Shown piece by piece: positions 37,159 to 46,870 of a DNA stretch of 64,000 nucleotides; positions within the stretch are counted from its first letter, which is position 1, and each line of letters opens with the position of its first letter. Source of the DNA: Chaetorhynchus papuensis. Taxonomy: Eukaryota > Chordata > Aves > Passeriformes > Rhipiduridae. A program made the translations under genes and the position numbers. Below the pieces are notes generated by a model. That model was given only the letters and a program-made list of their open reading frames with translations. It was not told the DNA's origin and made no database searches. The stretch is taken from positions 1-64,000 of the forward strand of contig VWYX01001346.1 of the NCBI GenBank assembly GCA_013396525.1. Direction: 5' to 3'.

Positions 37159-38376
37159 ACTCTCCATTGACTTTTGTTGCACGTGGAGTCCTTATGGATT
37201 TCCTTTTGGAGGGGGAAGCCGAGTGTTGGGCAGTTCCTTGGGATCATTCTGCTGCGGGTGGTCTCAGTGCAGAAGTCCCTCACGCCCTCCGGGGGGCTCT
37301 GGAACCCTTGACTCCCTGTGTCCCCCTCCTTGCCTCTGGTGGGCAGATTCTCATCCAGCCACCGCGCCGCTGATGGAAAAACCGAAAAACTCATGAACCC
37401 GCGGCCCTCGCATTCCCTTCTGTTTTGCTGACATTGAAAGGTCACAGTAAAAAGAGAAATGAAAAGCCCTAATTTGTAACATTTACATTTCCAAGTGTTG
37501 GTTTCGTGTAGAACAACCACTGCAACCCACCTCAGCCAGGGGTGGAACTGAGGTCCCACCACGTCTGCCTCCCACGGCTCCTCTAGGAGGAGCCGTGAGA
37601 GGCAGAGGGCCACCAAAAGCCTTTATCCTTCAGAGCAGCTCATGGATTTGGGGCTGAAGGAGGTGGATAAGGGCTATTCCAGCCAACCTGCCACTTTTTT
37701 TGCCCCAAAAGAATTACCAGATGGGGAGGCCAAGATGGGGTCTGCAGGGATGCTGAGGAGTCACCCCAAACCTGTTGGCCACCTTGTGCAACCTTTGGCT
37801 TGGAGGACCCCGTTGGTTGGTTCTGTTTTGAACCAACGAACAGTGAAAAATAGCATTTCTACTTGCTTGCAAGTAGATGACATCGCCATCGAGACACCTT
37901 TAGTGAACTTCTTTTCCACAAAGATCCCTTGAGACAAGCAGCAGGGATATTTGCACACCCAACTGCTTCCCATCAACACTGCAGATTTTGGGGACACACG
38001 AGTGTTTTGTAAATTCTTCTCATCACTGTCACATAGGAATTCGAGGGAATTAAGGACAGAACCCCAGACATTTCAGAACGGTCAGCGGCGGCAAATTCTG
38101 ACTCTTTGGTTTGAAACGACTTTTTCATTTCAAAATTCCCACGTGGTTCACTTTTTCAAAGCAAGGGTTTAATAAAAGCTCAGTATCGAAACACTTCTGA
38201 TACTTCCAAAACTTTTCCTTCACCTTTTCAAGCAACTGAAGTTAAAATACTCAAAATAGGCTTTGGTTCTCCTTTTAAAACTTTGAAATAGCTAAAGAAC
38301 CAAAATAAGTAAAATCCCCCTTTTCCACCCAGCTTTGTGCTGGGTGTTTTTCTATCTCCTTATTTGTTTTGTTTTG

Positions 38377-38405
<29 letters not shown>
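38377..38405 (+). repeat. 29-base poly(T) tract
   Basis: Preceded by TTTTG units. Reads as poly(A) in the ZBTB7C transcript and may cause false 3' ends in oligo-dT libraries. Confidence 0.95.
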
Positions 38406-38408
<3 letters not shown>

Positions 38409-39098
38409 GTTTTTAGGGTCCCAACTCATGCTGCAGATCAGGGCTTTCACCAGCCCTGTAAATCTGATATACTGCTGAGAAAGGCAGTGGCCAGGATCCT
38501 CCCTCTCCCAGCAAGGCTGCTAGACCTCCCCTTTATCCCTTGTAGAATAAATATTGTTGCCAGACATGGGAATTAAGAAGAAAAGAAAACAAAAACAGAA
38601 AGTAAAACAGAAAAGTCCTTTTGACCGAAAGGGCCAAGGAATGCAACGTAACAAACCCAAGTCTGGACGGCTTGTCAGTGTCCAGCGAGCTCTGTGGGTG
38701 GGAAATGGGTAACATTTCCCACAGAAAAGCCATCTCATGGTGATGGCTAAGCCCTGGACTAAGGCAAGTGACATTTTCGGGAGTACTGAAGAGAGCAGCA
38801 GTCCTGGCCTGGCCTTCCCAGATGGAGCCATGAGTGGTGGGATGGGACAGTGAGTGCCCGATGGCCCCAAAGCCAAGTGCAGAGTCTAAAGTGCCGGTGG
38901 CCATGGGGCACAGCACCTGCCCATCCCCTGCTCGCCCCAGGGATGGCCCCATGCCCCCAGCCCCATGGCAGGCCATGGCAGCGAGGGGACGAAGGGCTTC
39001 TCGGGAACCTGATGATGCAGAAGGGCAGGTGGGGGCCCTGGGGGAGCTGGCTGCCTCGTTGGGATGGGAGCAGAGGCATGGTGGGACCAGGCGCAGGT

Positions 39099-39735
39099 TT
39101 AGTTGCTGGCCTCTGAGATGGGAGCCACGTGGCCAAGCCCCGCCAAGCCACTGAAGCCTGTGCTCCAAGGGTCAGGCAGAGGGAAGAAGGGCTGGGCAGC
39201 GAGGTTTTCATTGTGGCCCAGGGCGAAGGCGAAGATGCCCGCGTTCCTCTCCATGTCCATCTGGGCCCGCCTGAAGAGCTTCATCTGCGTTTCCTCGATT
39301 TGGCTCTCCAGCTCCTGCAGGCTGAAGGGGGCCTTGGCCCCGCTCAGGAAGTGTTTGGGGCTGGGGCCGGGAAGGCACATGGCCGTGCTGCTGAGGTGGC
39401 CGCTCATCTCCTCCAGCGTGGGCGGCATCACGAAGCTGTTCTCTACGGGCGGGCCCCCGGGGGCGAAGAGCAGGCCGGCCGCCCGCCACGCCGCCGGCTT
39501 GCGGCCGCGCCGGGGCCGCGCGATGCGGCAGCTCTGGCGCTTGATGTGGCGGTGCAGGTGGTCGGAGCGGGTGAAGCTCTTGTAGCAGAACTCGCACTGG
39601 TAGGGCCGGATGCCCGTGTGGATGCGCATGTGGTTCTTCAGGTCGTAGTTGTGCACGAACTTGGCGTTGCAGTGGATGCACAGGTACGGCCGCTCCCCCG
39701 TGTGCTTCCGCATGTGGATTTTGAGCTTGTCCTGC
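39099..39735 (-). CDS. ZBTB7C: ZBTB7C coding exon 2: zinc fingers 2-4 and C-terminal region
   Basis: The terminal coding exon supplies the last base of Arg393, residues 394-604 and the TAA stop at 39101-39099. It opens after a TTTTGCAG acceptor with the rest of finger 2 (QDKLKIHMRKH, histidines 400 and 404). Finger 3 is C412/C415/H428/H432. Finger 4 starts at C440/C443 and ends in a cysteine (C462) rather than a second histidine, a C2HC form typical of ZBTB7 proteins. TGER and TGIR linkers join the fingers, a DNA-binding array. Just after them is a basic RPRRGRKPAAW stretch. The tail has the short helix-like LQELESQIEETQMKLF and ends SEASN. The predicted full protein is 604 residues, close to the 619 I recall for human. 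The exon is much more GC- and CpG-rich than coding exon 1, especially at 39440-39540, and this creates long antisense open frames that are not genes. Confidence 0.97.
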
Positions 39736-39892
39736 CTGCAAAAGAAAAGGCGCTTGGTCAGGCGGTGCGGCTGGGATTTGCTCTTGGGATCAGGGGAGGA
39801 GGTGATGGGAAGGTGGGGAGCTCATCCTGGGGCCCAGTGTATGGATCGTCTTGCAGGCTGATGTTGGAGGCATTCGCCTCCTCTTTCCTGGG

Positions 39893-39988
39893 CACCGAAA
39901 CATCACGCACACACAGAGCCCTCCATGCCAGGAGTTTGCAGCACCAAAACATCACACACACAAAGCCTTCCATGCCAGGAGTTTGCAG
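39893..39988. repeat. Tandem duplication of about 48 bp
   Basis: Copy 1 (39893-39941) and copy 2 (39942-39988) share caccraaacatcac...ccatgccaggagtttgcag with only a few differences. It starts 158 bases inside the intron from the acceptor of coding exon 2. Confidence 0.9.
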
Positions 39989-40056
39989 CCCATCCCAGAG
40001 AGTTCAAAACAGCTCAAACTGGAGGAAAAAACACCCCTGGAATAAACCCAAAACCC

Positions 40057-40350
40057 ACAGAATCATTAAGGCTGGAGAAGACCTAAGATCATCAAGTCCA
40101 ATCATTCCCCCTGCCAAGGCCACCACTGACCCATGTCCCCAAGTGCCACATCCACAGGGCTTTGAAATCCCTCCAGGGATGGGGACTCCAACACTGCCCT
40201 GGGCAGCTCTGCCAGGGCTGGACAGCCCTTTCAGTGAAGAAATTTTCCCTGATTTTCCAAGCTCAAGTTCCCCTGGCACAACTTGAGGCCATTCCCTCTT
40301 GTTCTGTCCCTTGTTCTCTGGGAGAAGAGCCTGACCCCCACCAGCCTACG
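40057..40350 (-). mobile_element. CR1 3' region, antisense
   Basis: cacagaatcattaaggctgg, then atcatcaagtccaatcattc and gactccaacactgccctggg. Same type as 31076-31583. Confidence 0.92.
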
Positions 40351-41089
40351 ACCTCCTTTCGTGTATTTGTAAAGAGCAAATAGCTAAATATGGGAATATA
40401 GCTATATATAACTAAATCTGGGATTATTAAATAAGCACAACCCTATTCCGGCCTGCAAATAAGGAAACTAGTTGGGATTCGAGAGCCTGGCAATGTGGGA
40501 CAACACCACTTAAATCCAGTCCCTCTTGGAGCAGATTATCCTCTCCTTTTATTCTTGCACTGACCACATGGTGTCTCAGGAGCTTTCTTACGGAGCAGGA
40601 GCATCACAGAGGGGGCTGCTGCCAGAGGTGCAGCACCCAGGCACTCTCTGCTTCCCTGCCAGGGTCCCCAAGGCCAGCACACATCCAGCCTCCCACACCT
40701 GGAGAATTTTTTTTTAAATTCAGCCATGGAATAGAGTAATATCTATCCCAATGGCACTTATTTACAAATGTATGTGTATGTATTTTTTAAGGGGAACATC
40801 TAAAAGCAAGAATATTTTTCCACGCTGGCAATCCAGTCACTGCTTTTTCCCCCCAGTAAATAAATGTTTCCTTCTGCAGCCAAAAAAGCAAAAAACCCCC
40901 CAAATCACAGATAAAGCATATGATTATAAAAAGTGAAGCTGATTATGGCTCAGCTGGGCTGAGCACTGCTTCCTAGGTTGCACCAGTGAAGTTCAAGTAA
41001 AGAGCAAAGTGGGAAAATTCATATCGTTTTCCAGAATTATTTCAGTATGAACCCTCCAACATGCTAGTATTGAGGCTAAAAATATGTAG

Positions 41090-41290
41090 AACATGTGGAG
41101 TAATGTCATTATTAAATATAAAATATATATTATATATTACAGATATGCCATATAAAACCATATGATATATTTTAATAAAAACAGTAAAGAATATAGAATT
41201 TATTATTGTTTTAAAATATAATTCTATTCTATTCTATAATGTAAGTATATATTATGATGTTTTAATTTATATAACATGAAAACCACACTA
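41090..41290. repeat. AT-rich low-complexity patch
   Basis: Almost only A and T for about 200 bases, with ATATAT runs and three TTCTA/TCTAT units near 41222. No CR1 or gene signal. Confidence 0.7.
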
Positions 41291-41394
41291 ATATTTGTTT
41301 CTTCAAGCTCTCTAAACTTGCAAGGTGCTGCCTTTGAACTAGTTTTTGCCACCCAGCCCGTGTGCATGTTGGAACAGTTTTTGGTGACATGCCC

Positions 41395-42245
41395 AGCAGC
41401 GCAAAGGTGTCGGCCACGCCGTGAGGAACGCAGCCCTGAGCTGGGCATCCCTGCACACTCAGGATCAAGGATGCAAAGCAGTATCCCTAGCAGGAGAGTC
41501 ACTTCTTTCACCAGATGATGCTTAATTGCCCTTGGGAGACTGATCCCAGCCTGGTCCTGCACCTACGGGTTTTTTTGGGAGACACAAAAAAAAAAAAGGC
41601 ATCTCTAAGGACCTGTGCCAAGCTCAGGGCAACTTCTCACTCCCGTGTTACCCCAGGGTTTTCACAAGGGTGCATTTCCCCTGGAGGGGCTGGGATCAGC
41701 GCTAAGCGGCAGACAAAGCAGCAGCAGCAGCACCAGGGAGAATTCCACCCCGAACGGAGGAGGATCGCGGCGGAGCCGTGCGCGGATGAGCGCGGGGGGC
41801 TCGCGCTGCAAAGCGGTGGGGGAATGTTAATAAAAAGCAGAGCTGCCGGCCCCACCTATAATTTAATTTAAACCCCTATATGTGATGTTTAACCTAGCAG
41901 GATCGCTTTTCCTAATAAACACGCCGCGTGCCAGGACTGTGTAATGTAAACACAGGCGAAGCTCTTCTCGGGCTATTACCCATCCCCGGCAGCAGACGGG
42001 GAGAAACCCAATCCTCCCTGCCCCGGCAGCATCTCCGGGGAACGCCAGGGAGGTTTGTGGCTCTGCCTGGAGCCGCTCAGGGGCTGGGGGGGGGCGAGGT
42101 GCTCTGTGGCGAAGCACCCCAAGGGGGATGTGGCACGGGGAACTCCGGGTTTGAGAGCCGGGAGCTGGGCTGGAGGCTCGCTCCGACGGAGACCCGCGCT
42201 CCGTGTGTGTGAATAACCTTAATGCGATTGCATTAGGAGAGCGAT
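41395..42245. promoter_or_regulatory. Orphan CpG islet in the ZBTB7C intron
   Basis: CG-dense, repeat-free sequence (densest at about 41740-41825 and 41925-42200) inside an intron. It includes a run of ten G at 42083-42092 and an AT-rich core (ctataatttaatttaaaccc). It may be an enhancer or an internal promoter; no exon is evident. Confidence 0.4.
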
Positions 42246-43794
42246 TAGGGCTCTGCGAGCTGTCACAACACAAATAATAGGAACAAATAATGTTAACCTT
42301 TCCGGCTGGAACAGTATCTCCTTGAGCACTCCGGGGCTGTCTTGGTGGGAAAGCTGAAATATTTGCAGCTTTCTCCGGCTGTTCTAGCAGGGTGGAACGG
42401 CAGACTAGGAGCTGAGCAGCCTTTGTTTAAGGGAAAAATAATTAATGAGCTATTAAATGAAGTCCTGCTTCCTGCCATCAGATGTCCCTGGGCAGCAGGA
42501 GTGGCAGATCCAGGTGCATGCGGGGTCCTTGCCGGGGGATGTGAGATCCCACTGATGTGAAGGGGTAGGGGTCTGATGGGCAGGCTGGGGCACTCCTCAC
42601 CCAGGAAAATACATCTTCTCTATTTCCCCAGTAGATTTTCTCCACAGTTCCTTAAATGCAGAAATAATGCAAAGGACCGATTCATACTGAAATTCCATTT
42701 GGGAACCTCTGCTCCCCTGCACTCTCTCACTCCCAGGGGACCCCAAAAGGGACCATATGAGCTTGCATATCCCCACTGAAGGCACCGTGGGTGCAAGTCC
42801 AAAGCTTTCAGGAAGCATGAGATTCCCCCCTGAGAGCAAAACAGATAATGCAAGTGGCAGCACTGAGTAAATCCCGGTAGAAATCTCTTTCTACATCTCA
42901 ATCACTCCACTTTGCTTAAAAATACACCTCCTGAAAGAGTTCTCACATCAGTGTAATGATGAGAACAGCTAAAAACACCCCACCCAAAACAAAACCAATT
43001 AGCTGCATGTTACTCAACATCCTTCTGAACACACTTAAATCAGTATTTTAAGATACCCACTTTGCCCAGGGTGTTAAAGGAGGAAAAGACCCTCCAGCAC
43101 CCTGCTCTGCACAGGGTGACCCACAGAACAGTTTTCATCAGTGATATTGGGGAACTGCACTGTTGGGCAGCCCCAGTTTTGTGATTTTTTTCCTTGGATA
43201 AAGTCCCCCTACCCCTGTGCCCTGTATTTAGAAGCTGAGCACATGGGGGATGTCAAAACCAATGGGTTTGGTCTTGCATTAGTAATCTGGTGCTAGACCA
43301 GCTCCGTGTGGAGTTTTTAACTTCCACCATGCTGATATAACCTGTCTGGATTAGGGGTCAGTATCAGCATCTCTCCGTGCCTCAGTTTCCCCAAGCTAAG
43401 TGAACAACGCTGCCCTTGCCTTTGGGACCTTGTGAAGGTTTCTGGGAGCCCTCTGGGGGAGGCTCAGCTCTATCATTCCTGTCACAGGGAAGGTGTCAGT
43501 GATGGATCTAGCCAGGCTATTTCCTCATCAGCAATTAGCACACACAAGAGAGCGACAGGGAGCACAGGGCGGGGCTGGCCAGGCGTCCCTCCGGCCCCAA
43601 GGTGCCACCACGCTCACAGGGCTGAACCCACCCCGCAGAGACAACAGCCCAGTGCTAACCCGGGGATGCAGCACCAGCAGGAGCCAGATCCGAATTCCTG
43701 CAGGCAGGAATGATCACCGTGCAGTGGCCTTTCCCCTGCAAATACCAGGGTGAGCTGGCTCACGTCGCACATGCCCGCCCGAGGCACGATGCTC

Positions 43795-44110
43795 CCCGCA
43801 TTATAATACGGTGTCTGCTGCGTTAATGGAGGGGAGCATGGAAATTTATTTTCAGGTCAAATTCTCATCATCTGCATATCTTCCGTTCGAGTATTATCAC
43901 AGGGACAGGAGAAGAAAAGACAGGCTGAATGCAGGAGCACCCCAGGTGTCCGGCCATTGTCAGGAGCTCGCCTCTGCCTACTGTGCAGATTATTTTCCTC
44001 TGGTTTTCTCACCCTAGCTTAATAGGGCTCTCTCTGTCTCTCACATGCAGCCAGCAGCTGAAATACCATGCTCTTGTCAGAAAGCTTTATTATTATGGTA
44101 AAGATTGTTC
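43795..44110. promoter_or_regulatory. Candidate conserved non-coding element
   Basis: Unique, non-CR1 intronic sequence with mixed AT-rich motifs (ttataatac, attattatggtaaag, agatattaattacactc). Inferred from composition only. Confidence 0.2.
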
Positions 44111-44247
44111 TCATTAGATATTAATTACACTCAGCAAGAGCAGGCCCAGGAATCTATTTGTCTCTGCTCACCGATTAAATGTGCCCAGCTTTGCAGAGCA
44201 CAGTTTCAGGCTGGGACATTAGATTTGCACAGCTAAATACAATTTGG

Positions 44248-44413
44248 CAAGAGAAGTTGTGGCTGCCCCTGGATCCCTGGAAGTGTCCAAGGCCAGGCTG
44301 GACAGTGCTTGGAGCAGCCTGGGATAGGGGAAGGTGTCCCTGCCCATGGCAGGGGGTGGAACTGGATGAACTCTCAAGTCCTTTCCAACCCAAACCATTC
44401 TATGATTCTATGA
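44248..44413 (+). mobile_element. CR1 3' terminal fragment
   Basis: gttgtggctgcccctggatc, ending in attctatgattctatgag. It is directly joined to an antisense CR1. Confidence 0.93.
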
Positions 44414-44655
44414 GTCCAATTGTTCCCCCAGCCCTGCCAAGTCCACCAAAACATGTCCCCAGCTGCCACATCTACACACCTTTTAAATCCCTCCAGGGAT
44501 GGGGACTCCACCACTGCCCTGAGCAGACTGCTGCAGTGCTTTACATGAAGAAATTGTTCCTAATATCCCATCTAAACCTCCCCTGGTGGAGCTTGAGGAT
44601 GTTTCCCCTTGTCCTGTCATTTTTAACTTCGGAGAAGAGACCGAGACCCCAGCTG
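44414..44655 (-). mobile_element. CR1 3' region, antisense, joined tail to tail
   Basis: gtccaattgttcccccagcc, then gactccaccactgccctgag. Different CR1 subtype from its neighbour at 44248-44413; its own terminal octamers are missing. Confidence 0.92.
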
Positions 44656-45046
44656 CCCTACTAACACAATAATTAGGGTGGCTCCAGCCCCAGAAAGCCC
44701 AGATACTGTCATGTCCAAACATGTGCAACTTGGTTGTGGTCTACACTGATGCCAAAATGTGCAAACCCAAACTAATTACATCCTGTGGCTAAATGGCCCT
44801 CCCAACTCCATGCATCCCTCAGCACGTTAGAGATGAAGCCTCCTTGGCTGTTTGACCATCTGTTTTCCTGCTCGTTCTGGTCCCACTGTGGTGAACTATG
44901 GTGGGGTTGAAAATATCCTGTTACTTATTTAAGCTTTTGTCCAGCAAGGGGATGGAGCCAGTGAGTTGTGGATGTCATCCACAACCCACAAAAAATCAGT
45001 AGGTTCATTTTCTTCCTCCACCCTCCCTTTCTCCCTTTTTTTTTTT

Positions 45047-45060
45047 NNNNNNNNNNNNNN
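45047..45060. other. Assembly gap (14 N) in a poly(T) run
   Basis: Ns are flanked by about 11 T on the left and 7 T on the right, so this is a homopolymer of unresolved length, 165 bases inside the ZBTB7C intron from the donor. Confidence 0.97.
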
Positions 45061-45224
45061 TTTTTTTCTGAAGGGATAGAGATCATGCCCTGCTTTCTTC
45101 CCTGTTTTTGTTTTGGGGGAAAAAAACCCCCGATGTGTAGCTGAGAAATCAGTCATGGATTACGATGTGGCCCTTCCAGCCACCACCCCACTCCCCACAC
45201 ACGGCAGAGGTGACCAACACACAC

Positions 45225-46402
45225 CTGGTAAAGCGAACTTCACAGATACTGCACATATAGGGCTTCTCCCCCGTGTGGGTCCTCATGTGCCTGGGCAGCT
45301 TGCCGGCTCCCATGATGACTTTGTTGCAGATGGGACACTGCTGGGATGCCTTGGGCTTCATTTTCCTCTCTTCCTCCAGGGGCCATGGGGGAAAAACTCC
45401 TCCGAACTGGGTAGCACTTAAGAAATTGAGATAAGCGCTATAGTCAGTCTCTGCCTTAATGTGCCCTAAGGGAGCTGCTGGGGTGTTGGCAAACATGTCC
45501 TTGAAGAAGTCATTAGGGAAAGGAGGCGGAGGCAGGTCTTCCTTCTCCTCCTCTTCCTTGATCTTCCTCTTTTTGATCACCAGATCCAAGGGGCCATTGT
45601 CTACTTGTGGCTCTTCGAGCTGGGAGAAGGAGTTAAAGTCGCCGTTCCACAGATGGGGGAAGAAGCTGGGGGCGAAAGGAGACAGAGCTGGCCTCCTTTC
45701 TGGGATGTTTGCCTTGGGGTACAAGTTTTCACTCAGCAAGGACTCAATGGAGAAGTCTCGTATCATGCCCAAGTGTCCAGAGGAGTTACTGGCTGGGAAG
45801 TGATTTGGAAAATCTTTAGGTGCTTCTGTATAAGCTTCTTCGGTAAGATCGGACTCAGAAGGGCTTTGGTGGCAGCTTACTTCTTGTACATCAGTTAGGT
45901 TCTCCTGATTGACAAAATCTTCCACTTCCTCCTCCTCCTCTTCCTCCTCATCTTCGTCTTCGTCTTCATCGTCATCGTCGTCCTCTTTGTCATCCTCCTC
46001 CTCGGCCTCCCTGTCGGGCTCCATGATTTCAAGGCATACGTTGATGATGCTCTGGATCTCCAGCATCTTGGCGGCGCTGAGGATGTGCTTGACGTTTGAG
46101 GTGGTGATGGTGAGGGTTGAGGTGTAGGCAAACTCGAGGATGGCAGAAAGTGCTTCGGGCTTGACAAAGTCAATCTCGTAAACATAGGGCTGGTCTGTTA
46201 AAGTGCCGGTAGTGAAGAGTTTTTTGAAGTACTTGCTGCAGGCAGCCAGGACGGAGCGGTGGGTGCGGTACTCCTGGTCCTGGACGATGAGGATGACATC
46301 GCACAGGAGCCCGTCGTGCCGCTGCTCGTTTAAACCACACAGGACCTCGCTGCTGTGGTTCGGGAATGGGATCCCGATAAGATCCTCAATGCCATTGGCC
46401 AT
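45225..46402 (-). CDS. ZBTB7C: ZBTB7C coding exon 1: BTB domain, acidic tract, zinc finger 1 and half of finger 2
   Basis: This exon encodes residues 1-392 plus two bases of codon 393 of zinc finger and BTB domain-containing protein 7C, a nuclear POK-family transcriptional regulator. The BTB/POZ dimerisation and corepressor-recruiting domain spans about residues 24-128, with the family core HDGLLCDV near residue 29. A run of almost only D and E follows at 131-162. Residues 271-284 hold PLDLV, the basic KKRK and the sumoylation-type motif IKEE; IKAE is at 315-318. Zinc finger 1 is C356/C359/H372/H376, and finger 2 starts at C384. The start ATG at 46402-46400 begins MANGIEDLIG, as in known ZBTB7C proteins, 16 bases after a TCCTAG acceptor. 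The open frame continues 38 codons further upstream, but that part is intron. The exon ends at CCAG followed by GTGTGT, a phase-2 donor. The recognition rests on recalled family sequence; no alignment was run. Confidence 0.97.
45928..46014 (-). repeat. Acidic-codon simple repeat in ZBTB7C
   Basis: Runs of GAG/GAA/GAT/GAC codons encode the D/E stretch at residues 131-162. At DNA level it is an imperfect trinucleotide repeat and so prone to length change. Confidence 0.85.
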
Positions 46403-46418
46403 ATTCTCATTTAGTGCC
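46403..46418 (-). other. ZBTB7C: ZBTB7C 5' UTR segment of the first coding exon
   Basis: Sixteen bases lie between a splice acceptor (GTCCTAG, minus strand) and the ATG. The transcript must therefore begin in one or more non-coding exons further right. I could not identify them with confidence between 46419 and 64000; they may lie outside the window. Confidence 0.75.
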
Positions 46419-46623
46419 CTAGGACAAAGCACACACAGCGGAGCGTTAGCAGGGGATTCCCAACTGGTACTGCCGCAGCGATGCTGCCGTCCCTCCTCTA
46501 CCTCACCTGGCATCACCTCCTGCTTGCACTGCCTCAGTGCATCTCTAGGCCAACTTCAGCTCCTTCCAGATCCTCCGTGGCTCAGCCTCTGCTTCCCTCC
46601 ATATCTCTTCATCTCCTCCTTTC

Positions 46624-46870
46624 ACAGAATCACAGAATTGCCAGGTTGGAAGAGACCTTCAAGGTCATCGAGTCCAACCCCTGCCCCAACACCTCAACTA
46701 AGCTAAACCATAGTGCTGAGCGCTACATACAATCTCTTTTTAAACACATCCAGGGATGGTGACTCCACCACCTCCCCAGGTAGACTATTCCAATATTTTA
46801 TGACTCTTTCTGTAAAAAACTTCTTCCTAATATCCAATCTATATTTTCCTTGGCGCAGCTTTGTCCTCAT
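46624..46870 (-). mobile_element. CR1 3' region, antisense, of a third subtype
   Basis: cacagaatcacagaattgcc, then atcgagtccaacccctgccc and gtgactccaccacctcccca. It lies about 205 bases upstream of the splice acceptor of ZBTB7C coding exon 1. Confidence 0.92.

Larger units (their letters stand above)
36630..39098 (-). other. ZBTB7C: Probable ZBTB7C 3' UTR (proximal form)
   Basis: About 2.5 kb downstream of the stop codon has no recognisable CR1 and several T/A-rich runs, as expected for a vertebrate 3' UTR on the minus strand. It includes poly-T tracts of 29 bases (38377-38405) and 20 bases (37139-37158), which read as poly-A in the transcript and could cause internal priming. A minus-strand ATTAAA at 36655-36650 is a possible end. 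The exact end is inferred, and the UTR could extend as far as the AATAAA hexamers near 33.2 kb, in which case it would contain a CR1. Confidence 0.5.
39736..45224 (-). other. ZBTB7C: ZBTB7C intron between the two coding exons
   Basis: A 5489-base phase-2 GT-AG intron splits the codon for Arg393 inside zinc finger 2. The donor is CCAG|GTGTGT and the acceptor TTTTGCAG|GCAG. It contains a 48-bp tandem duplication close to the acceptor, three CR1 pieces (40057-40350, 44248-44413, 44414-44655), an AT-rich patch at about 41090-41290, an orphan CpG islet at about 41395-42245 and a 14-base N gap in a poly-T run at 45047-45060. I see no coding exon within it. Confidence 0.93.

Noticed and set aside
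39129..40286. 385-codon open frame on the plus strand
   Set aside because: It is antisense to ZBTB7C exon 2, whose GC-rich codons suppress stops, and it runs on into the intron and a CR1. No domain is present.
45149..45224. Continuation of the ZBTB7C frame beyond CCAG (CVLVTSAVCG...)
   Set aside because: This is intron read-through. The true continuation of zinc finger 2 is at 39735, joined in phase.
46403..46516. Upstream in-frame methionine 38 codons before MANGIED
   Set aside because: A TCCTAG acceptor at 46419 places this stretch in the intron, and the known family start is MANGIED-like.
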